A DNA stretch of 6,516 nucleotides from CAZBZG01 sp964496245. Lineage in GTDB: Bacteria > Planctomycetota > SZUA-567. Made by a program: the position numbers and the translations under genes. Location of the stretch: the NCBI GenBank assembly GCA_964496245.1, contig CAZBZG010000267.1:1-6516 (forward strand). The letters run 5' to 3'. Below the pieces are notes generated by a model. It was not told where the DNA came from. It saw nothing but the letters and a program-made list of their open reading frames with translations, and did not search any database. Shown one piece after another: positions 1 through 4,108 of this stretch (positions are counted from its first letter, which is position 1; every line of letters starts with the position of its first letter).

Positions 1-777
1 CAGTTTACGCCCGACCTGATGCCGTCGGACATCACGGGCACGGACATCATCCAGGAGGACCCGGAGACCGGCAAGCGGCAGATGGAGTTCCTGCCCGGTC
101 CGCTCTTCAGCCATCTGGTGCTCGCCGACGAGGTCAACCGTACGCCCCCCAAGACGCAGGCCGCGCTGCTGGAGGCCATGCAGGAGCGATGCGTCACCTG
201 CCGCGGCCGGACGTTCGAATTGCCGGACCCGTTCTTCGTGCTGGCCACCCAGAACCCGATCGAGCAGGAGGGGACCTACACCCTCCCGGAAGCGCAGCTC
301 GATCGTTTCATGTTCATGGTCAAGGTGGCCTATCCGAACCGGGACGAGGAGATCGAGATCCTCCGGCGCACCACGGGTACGGAGGAGCCGGCGCTCAAGC
401 GCTTCTTCAACGCCGAGGAACTCATCGAGCTGCAGGATCTCGTACGGCAGGTGCCAGCGGCCGACCACGTCTTCGCCTTTGCCGTGGACTTGGTGCACAG
501 CACGCGGCGCGGCGTGCGCGACGTGCCGGACGCCACCAAGTGGCTGCAGTGGGGGGCCGGGCCCCGTGCGGGCCAGCAGCTCCTTCTCGGCGGCAAGGCG
601 CGCGCGCTCCTGCACGGACGGTTCCACGTCACCACCGAAGACATCGTGGCGTTGGCCAAGCCCGTGCTGCGTCACCGGCTCATCCCCACGTTCGCCGCCC
701 AGGCGGCCGGGCTCGAAACCGACACCATCACCGAACGGCTGGTCGCCCACGCCCGCGAGACGAGCGCGGAGGCGTAA
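1..777 (+). CDS. MoxR-family AAA+ ATPase (5' end missing)
   Basis: This is the C-terminal 258 residues of a MoxR-type AAA+ ATPase, a cytosolic ATP-driven chaperone family thought to mature or remodel vWA-domain partners. The frame is open from base 1 (QFTPDLMPSDITG), so the ATG at 19 is internal and the true start lies upstream. In window numbering, Walker B is VLADE at residues 40-44 (bases 118-132), sensor 1 is ATQNP (244-258), and the family motif LPEAQLDRF lies at 283-309. The C-terminal lid carries the sensor 2 arginine in GAGPRAGQ (Arg at 565-567). Walker A is not in the window; from usual family lengths of about 320-350 residues, roughly 70-90 are missing. The gene ends with TAA at 775-777 and is followed 93 bases later by DUF58, its usual neighbour. 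Family assignment is very secure; the exact client is unknown. Confidence 0.96.
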   Translation, partial: QFTPDLMPSDITGTDIIQEDPETGKRQMEFLPGPLFSHLVLADEVNRTPPKTQAALLEAMQERCVTCRGRTFELPDPFFVLATQNPIEQEGTYTLPEAQLDRFMFMVKVAYPNRDEEIEILRRTTGTEEPALKRFFNAEELIELQDLVRQVPAADHVFAFAVDLVHSTRRGVRDVPDATKWLQWGAGPRAGQQLLLGGKARALLHGRFHVTTEDIVALAKPVLRHRLIPTFAAQAAGLETDTITERLVAHARETSAEA

Positions 778-786
778 GGCGTAGGC

Positions 787-806
787 GGACGCGCAGAAGC
801 GCGTCC
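787..806 (+). other. perfect 8-bp hairpin after the MoxR stop
   Basis: Left arm GGACGCGC (787-794), loop AGAA (795-798) and right arm GCGCGTCC (799-806) form a perfect inverted repeat starting 9 bases after the MoxR stop codon. No T-run follows (next bases CTCCGC), so it does not look like a classical Rho-independent terminator. It may protect or process the mRNA 3' of moxR, or be a dispersed REP-like palindrome. The inverted repeat is seen directly; its role is inferred. Confidence 0.6.
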
Positions 807-825
807 CTCCGCACGCGGTGCGACC

Positions 826-851
826 GGGTGGGAGTGCTTCGGCGTTCACCC
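826..851 (+). other. UUCG-tetraloop hairpin upstream of DUF58
   Basis: The lower stem is GGGTG (826-830) with CACCC (847-851). A GG bulge lies at 831-832. The upper stem is AGTGC (833-837) with GCGTT (842-846) and includes two G-U pairs. The loop is TTCG (838-841) closed by C-G, the unusually stable cUUCGg tetraloop. The structure ends 19 bases before the DUF58 ATG, so it lies in the untranslated RNA between moxR and DUF58. No T-run follows, so termination is not supported. A role in RNA stability or in setting relative expression is inference. Confidence 0.5.
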
Positions 852-870
852 CACAGACGGAACTGATCGC

Positions 871-1770
871 ATGCCGCTGTCCGAACAGATCCAGGAAGAG
901 GTGCTCGAACGCCTGGGCCGGGTGGGCGTGGCCGCGCGGCAGGCGGTGGAGAGCATCCTGGCCGGCCAGCACCGTTCCATCCGCCACGGCCTGTCCGTGG
1001 AGTTCGCCGGTCACCGGCCGTACCAGGCCGGCGACGACCTGCGGCACCTCGACTGGTTCGTGTACGCGCGCACCGACCGCTACAACGTGCGGGTGTATGA
1101 GGAGGAGACGCACCTGCGCGCCACGATCGTTGTGGATTGCTCCGGGTCCATGGCCTACGGGCGGCCGGGCGCGACCAAGCTCGACTATGCGCGCATGCTG
1201 GCCGGTGCGCTGGGATTCCTGATGGTGCGCCAGACCGATGCCGTGGGCCTGGCGCTCGTGGATCAGGCCGTGCGCGAGCTGCATCCGCCGCGCGCGACCA
1301 TGGGGCACCTGTTGGGCCTGCTCGAACGGCTGGAGACGGCCGACGCCGGGGGCGAGACCGGGCTGGCTCCCGTGCTCCACCGGCTGGCCGAACGGCTGCA
1401 CCGGCGGGGGCTCGTGATCCTCATCAGCGACACGTTCGACGACGTGGATCGGCTCCTCCTCGCGTTGCAGCATCTGCGCCACTGCAAGCAGGACGTGCGG
1501 CTCTTCCAGATCCTGGACCCGCACGAAGAGGGCTTCCCCTTCCAGGGCATGCACGAGTTCGTCGGACTGGAGGCGGAGCCGCGGCTCAAGCTGGACGCTG
1601 ACCGCGTGCGCCATCGCTACCGGGAGATGCTCGAGCGGCACAACCGGCGCCTGGCTGCGGGCTGCCACGGCAGCCATGTGGCTTTGGAGACCTGCACCAC
1701 GGACGAGGACCTGGCCATGGTCCTCGTGCGGGCGCTGTGCGGCCCGCTCCTGGCCGGCCGACGGCGATGA
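871..1770 (+). CDS. DUF58 family protein with vWA fold and intact MIDAS
   Basis: A complete 299-residue DUF58 protein, the usual partner of MoxR ATPases. The DUF58 signature spans about residues 38-80, with RHG, SVEF, RPYQAGDDLRHLDW and ARTDRYNVRVYEEET. A vWA core follows: metal-site motif DCSGS at 89-93, the probable MIDAS threonine at T163 (GETGLAP), and the aspartate in LISD at D187. The 74-residue gap from the first motif to T163 is normal for a vWA domain. No hydrophobic membrane segment is visible, so this is probably the cytosolic, short form. The start at 871 gives the expected N-terminus (a helix leading into the DUF58 core), but the upstream ribosome site is weak (GGA at 859-861). 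It is separated from moxR by 93 bases and from the next gene by 118, both gaps with inverted repeats. The biochemical role is unknown; binding to the MoxR ATPase is inferred from family and neighbourhood. Confidence 0.95.
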   Translation: MPLSEQIQEEVLERLGRVGVAARQAVESILAGQHRSIRHGLSVEFAGHRPYQAGDDLRHLDWFVYARTDRYNVRVYEEETHLRATIVVDCSGSMAYGRPGATKLDYARMLAGALGFLMVRQTDAVGLALVDQAVRELHPPRATMGHLLGLLERLETADAGGETGLAPVLHRLAERLHRRGLVILISDTFDDVDRLLLALQHLRHCKQDVRLFQILDPHEEGFPFQGMHEFVGLEAEPRLKLDADRVRHRYREMLERHNRRLAAGCHGSHVALETCTTDEDLAMVLVRALCGPLLAGRRR

Positions 1771-1779
1771 AAGGTGTGC

Positions 1780-1803
1780 CATGCCCATCCCCGGATGGGC
1801 ATG
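1780..1803 (+). other. perfect 11-bp inverted repeat between DUF58 and BatA-like gene
   Basis: CATGCCCATCC (1780-1790) is repeated inverted as GGATGGGCATG (1793-1803) around a two-base centre CC. As RNA it would fold as a 9-10 bp stem with a 4-6 base loop. It begins 9 bases after the DUF58 stop and has no downstream T-run. Each arm contains an ATG; the one at 1781 is in frame with the next gene. It could be an mRNA stability or processing element, a weak attenuator, or a protein-binding palindrome. The symmetry is certain; the role is not. Confidence 0.65.
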
Positions 1804-1812
1804 CGGAGAGGC

Positions 1813-1867
1813 GTTCGTCGCTGAACCTGTCCCCCTTGGGCAGAGAGCCACCCGGGAGGAGACGGGT
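1813..1867 (+). other. run of three small hairpins in the leader of the BatA-like gene
   Basis: Downstream of the 11-bp repeat the leader can form three further helices in a row. They are GTTC/GAAC (1813-1816 with 1823-1826), CTG-T-CCC/GGGCAG (1827-1833 with 1838-1843, T1830 bulged, loop CCTT), and ACCCG/CGGGT (1850-1854 with 1863-1867, loop GGAGGAGA). The last loop exposes a purine-rich GGAGGA. Short helices like these can arise by chance in GC-rich DNA, so support is modest. No known riboswitch class is recognised. Confidence 0.3.
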
Positions 1868-1876
1868 CGAGGAATC

Positions 1877-1880
1877 GAGG
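1877..1880 (+). promoter_or_regulatory. ribosome binding site of the BatA-like gene
   Basis: GAGG lies 8 bases before the ATG at 1889, with a second GGAG at 1882-1885. This spacing supports 1889 as the start over the in-frame ATG at 1781, although 1781 also has a possible AAGG site at 1771-1774. Confidence 0.5.
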
Positions 1881-1888
1881 CGGAGCGC

Positions 1889-4108
1889 ATGTTTCTGAAC
1901 GCAGCCATTGCCGGCGGTCTGGCGGCCGCTCTGGCGCCCATCATCATCCACATCGTGCACCGCCGGAAGATCCGGATGGTGGACTGGGGCGCCATGCGCT
2001 TTCTGGTGGAGATGATCCGCCGGAGCCGGCGGCAGCTCTTCCTCGAGCACTGGTTGCTCCTGGCCGTGCGCATGGCCGTGCTCGTCTGCCTGGTCCTGGC
2101 CCTCATGCGGCCGGCTCTGGCGCCGCCGTCCCTGCAGGCGGGCGCTGGCGGCTTCGTGCGCCGCGGGCGGGTCGCCGCGGTCCTCTTGATCGACGACAGC
2201 GCCTCCACGGCCGCGGGCCGCGGGGAGACCCTGCTGGAAGGCATGAAGCGCCTGGCTCTGGCCTACGTCGATACCCTGGAGAAGGGCGACGAGATCAGCG
2301 TGCTGCGTCTCTCGGAGCTCGACGGCGGCGAGTCCGATCCGCTGTTCGACCATGAAGCCGCGCGCGCCCTCATCCGGAACGTCGCACCCACCGGGTTGAC
2401 GAGCGACATCCCGGCGCTGCTGGAAGCCGGTCTCGTCCAGCTCACGCGGCATCTCAATCCGGAAGCCGAACTGGTGCTCGTCACCGACGGCGGTGTCGAA
2501 GGCTGGCATCCGGACGCCCGGGCGCGGTGGGCCGATCTGGTAGCCCGGATGGCTCCGGAGGAAGAAGAAGCCGGGCGCCAGGGGTTGCGCCTCGTCTGCC
2601 TCATGCCCGAACGCGAGGCGGCCTTTGAGAACATCTCCGTGCCGGACCTCCGGCTCGACCGGTCGGTCGTACCGGTGGATCAGCCGCTGGGCGTGCGCGT
2701 CGTGGTGAACCACACGGGCACCCATGTGCCCCGGGGGATGCGGATCCGCCTGCTGGTCGATGAACGGGCTGTGGCCGAACGGGCTCTCGCCCTTGCGCCC
2801 GGCGCTCGTCAGGACATCGTCTTCCACCACACATTCCGCGAGCCCGGCAGTCACGCGATCGAGGCGCAGATCCTGGGCGCCCACGATGCTCTCAAGCGGG
2901 ACGATCGCCGCGCGCTCGCCGTCGAGGCTCAACACGACATCCCCGTCCTGCTCGTGGAGCAGCGTCCGGTGCAGGGGCTCGGCGGCGCCCTCGGCTTCCT
3001 GCGCCTGGCGCTTCAGCCCGAGGAGCGGGGGCCGGGTCTCTTCCAAATGCAACGCGTGGGGGCGGGCGCGCTTTCCAGGACGGACCTGAGCGCGTTCCGC
3101 GTGGTCGTGTTCGGGGATCTATCCGCGCTGGACGCAGCGTCGGTGGCGGCCGTGGAGCGATTCGTGGCAGCCGGCGGCGGGCTTCTCATCGGATTGGGCG
3201 AGGGAGCCGATCCGGAGCTCGTCAACCGCTTCTGGGCGCGCCAGGGCGACGGCTTCCTGCCGTGCCCCCTGGCTGCAGTGGAGGCGCCTGGCGCCCCCCT
3301 GCATCCGTCGACCTATCGGGCCGGCCATCCGGCGTTCATCGCATTCTCCGGGGACGCGGCCGAGGCCTGGAAGGCGGCACGCATCGAGCGCTACTTCGGC
3401 CTGGACACCCGTCCGGTAGCGCCGGACGAACTGCAGGTGCTCATGGGCCTGTCCAACGGCGCTCCCCTGGTCGTGGAACGCGCGCGGGGCCAGGGGCGGG
3501 TGATCCTCGTGACCACGGCGCTGGACGTGAGCTGGTCCGATCTTCCGCTCCAGGCGGCGTACGTGCCCCTGGTGCGCGGACTCGTTTCCTGCCTCGCCGG
3601 CCAGGTCCAGCCGCTGCGTCACCTGGTGCCCGGGGCGCGGCTCAGCCACATCGCGCGCACAGGCGTTCCCCAGGCCGAGACGGCGGGCGGCGAAAGTCTG
3701 CCTCTGCGTCCGGGCGCATGGGAAGGCAAGCAGGCGTACGTGAGCGAGCCGCTCGCGGCCACGGGCGTGTATCGCGTGCGCGAACAGGGCCGGAGCCGGC
3801 CCGTGTACTACTCCGTGGCGCTCGACGCAGCCGAGAGCCGACTCGCGCCGCTGGACGCGGCCGAGCGTAAGCGGCTGCTCGGGCGGGTGCGCCCCGCGGT
3901 TCTGAGGCGGGAGGAGGCGTTGGTGGCAATGCTCGAAGCGGGCCGGCGCCAGCCGCGGGAGCTCTGGCAATGGTTCTTGGCAGCCGCCCTGGGCCTGCTC
4001 TTCGTGGAGACGCTGCTCACGCGGCGTCAGGCGGTCCGGGAGCAGCGAAGCGCGCATGCGGACCGTTCCGAAGCGCAGGCGGCCGGCAGTGCGACGGAGG
4101 CGGCATGA
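1889..4108 (+). CDS. BatA-like membrane protein: vWA, beta-sandwich, GATase-like domain, C-terminal TM
   Basis: A 739-residue inner-membrane protein. Residues 1-80 are the BatA/aerotolerance N-terminal domain: membrane helix 4-21, a basic loop (HRRKIR, RRSRR), and membrane helix 54-73. A vWA domain follows, with MIDAS D102-x-S104-x-S106, probable T171 and D200 (VLVTDGG). About 248-346 looks like an Ig/CARDB-type beta-sandwich, and about 351-570 like a class I glutamine-amidotransferase fold with no cysteine at the expected nucleophile turn (GGGLLIGLG), so probably non-catalytic. A membrane helix at 693-710 ends in a basic tail. The positive-inside rule puts the large middle part in the periplasm (inference). 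It is more than twice the length of a classical BatA of about 330 residues. The start at 1889 was chosen because it begins at the BatA hydrophobic segment; an in-frame ATG at 1781 would add 36 polar residues. Its stop overlaps the next start by ATGA. Cellular function is unknown. Confidence 0.9.
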   Translation: MFLNAAIAGGLAAALAPIIIHIVHRRKIRMVDWGAMRFLVEMIRRSRRQLFLEHWLLLAVRMAVLVCLVLALMRPALAPPSLQAGAGGFVRRGRVAAVLLIDDSASTAAGRGETLLEGMKRLALAYVDTLEKGDEISVLRLSELDGGESDPLFDHEAARALIRNVAPTGLTSDIPALLEAGLVQLTRHLNPEAELVLVTDGGVEGWHPDARARWADLVARMAPEEEEAGRQGLRLVCLMPEREAAFENISVPDLRLDRSVVPVDQPLGVRVVVNHTGTHVPRGMRIRLLVDERAVAERALALAPGARQDIVFHHTFREPGSHAIEAQILGAHDALKRDDRRALAVEAQHDIPVLLVEQRPVQGLGGALGFLRLALQPEERGPGLFQMQRVGAGALSRTDLSAFRVVVFGDLSALDAASVAAVERFVAAGGGLLIGLGEGADPELVNRFWARQGDGFLPCPLAAVEAPGAPLHPSTYRAGHPAFIAFSGDAAEAWKAARIERYFGLDTRPVAPDELQVLMGLSNGAPLVVERARGQGRVILVTTALDVSWSDLPLQAAYVPLVRGLVSCLAGQVQPLRHLVPGARLSHIARTGVPQAETAGGESLPLRPGAWEGKQAYVSEPLAATGVYRVREQGRSRPVYYSVALDAAESRLAPLDAAERKRLLGRVRPAVLRREEALVAMLEAGRRQPRELWQWFLAAALGLLFVETLLTRRQAVREQRSAHADRSEAQAAGSATEAA
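4096..4100 (+). promoter_or_regulatory. ribosome binding site of the large vWA/PA14 gene
   Basis: GGAGG lies 4 bases before the ATG at 4105, inside the end of the preceding gene. With the ATGA stop/start overlap at 4105-4108, this points to translational coupling of the two membrane-protein genes. Confidence 0.6.

Noticed and set aside
19..21. ATG at 19 as the start of the MoxR gene
   Set aside because: The frame is open back to base 1 with family-like residues (QFTPDL), and the protein would lack Walker A, so the ATG is internal.
787..851. Rho-independent terminator after moxR
   Set aside because: Both hairpins lack a following T-run, and the same-strand neighbours fit one transcription unit.
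1676..1888. Start of the BatA-like gene at 1676 inside DUF58
   Set aside because: The first residues are an out-of-frame reading of DUF58 coding sequence (WLWRPAPRTRTW). The BatA hydrophobic N-terminus begins at 1889.
1586..3052. Minus-strand open frame of 488 codons
   Set aside because: Antisense to the end of DUF58 and to the BatA-like gene; low-complexity composition and no family motif. It also crosses the intergenic gap without regard for gene borders.
3119..4057. Minus-strand open frame of 312 codons
   Set aside because: Antisense to the GATase-like and C-terminal part of the BatA-like gene; no motif and a composition typical of a shadow frame.
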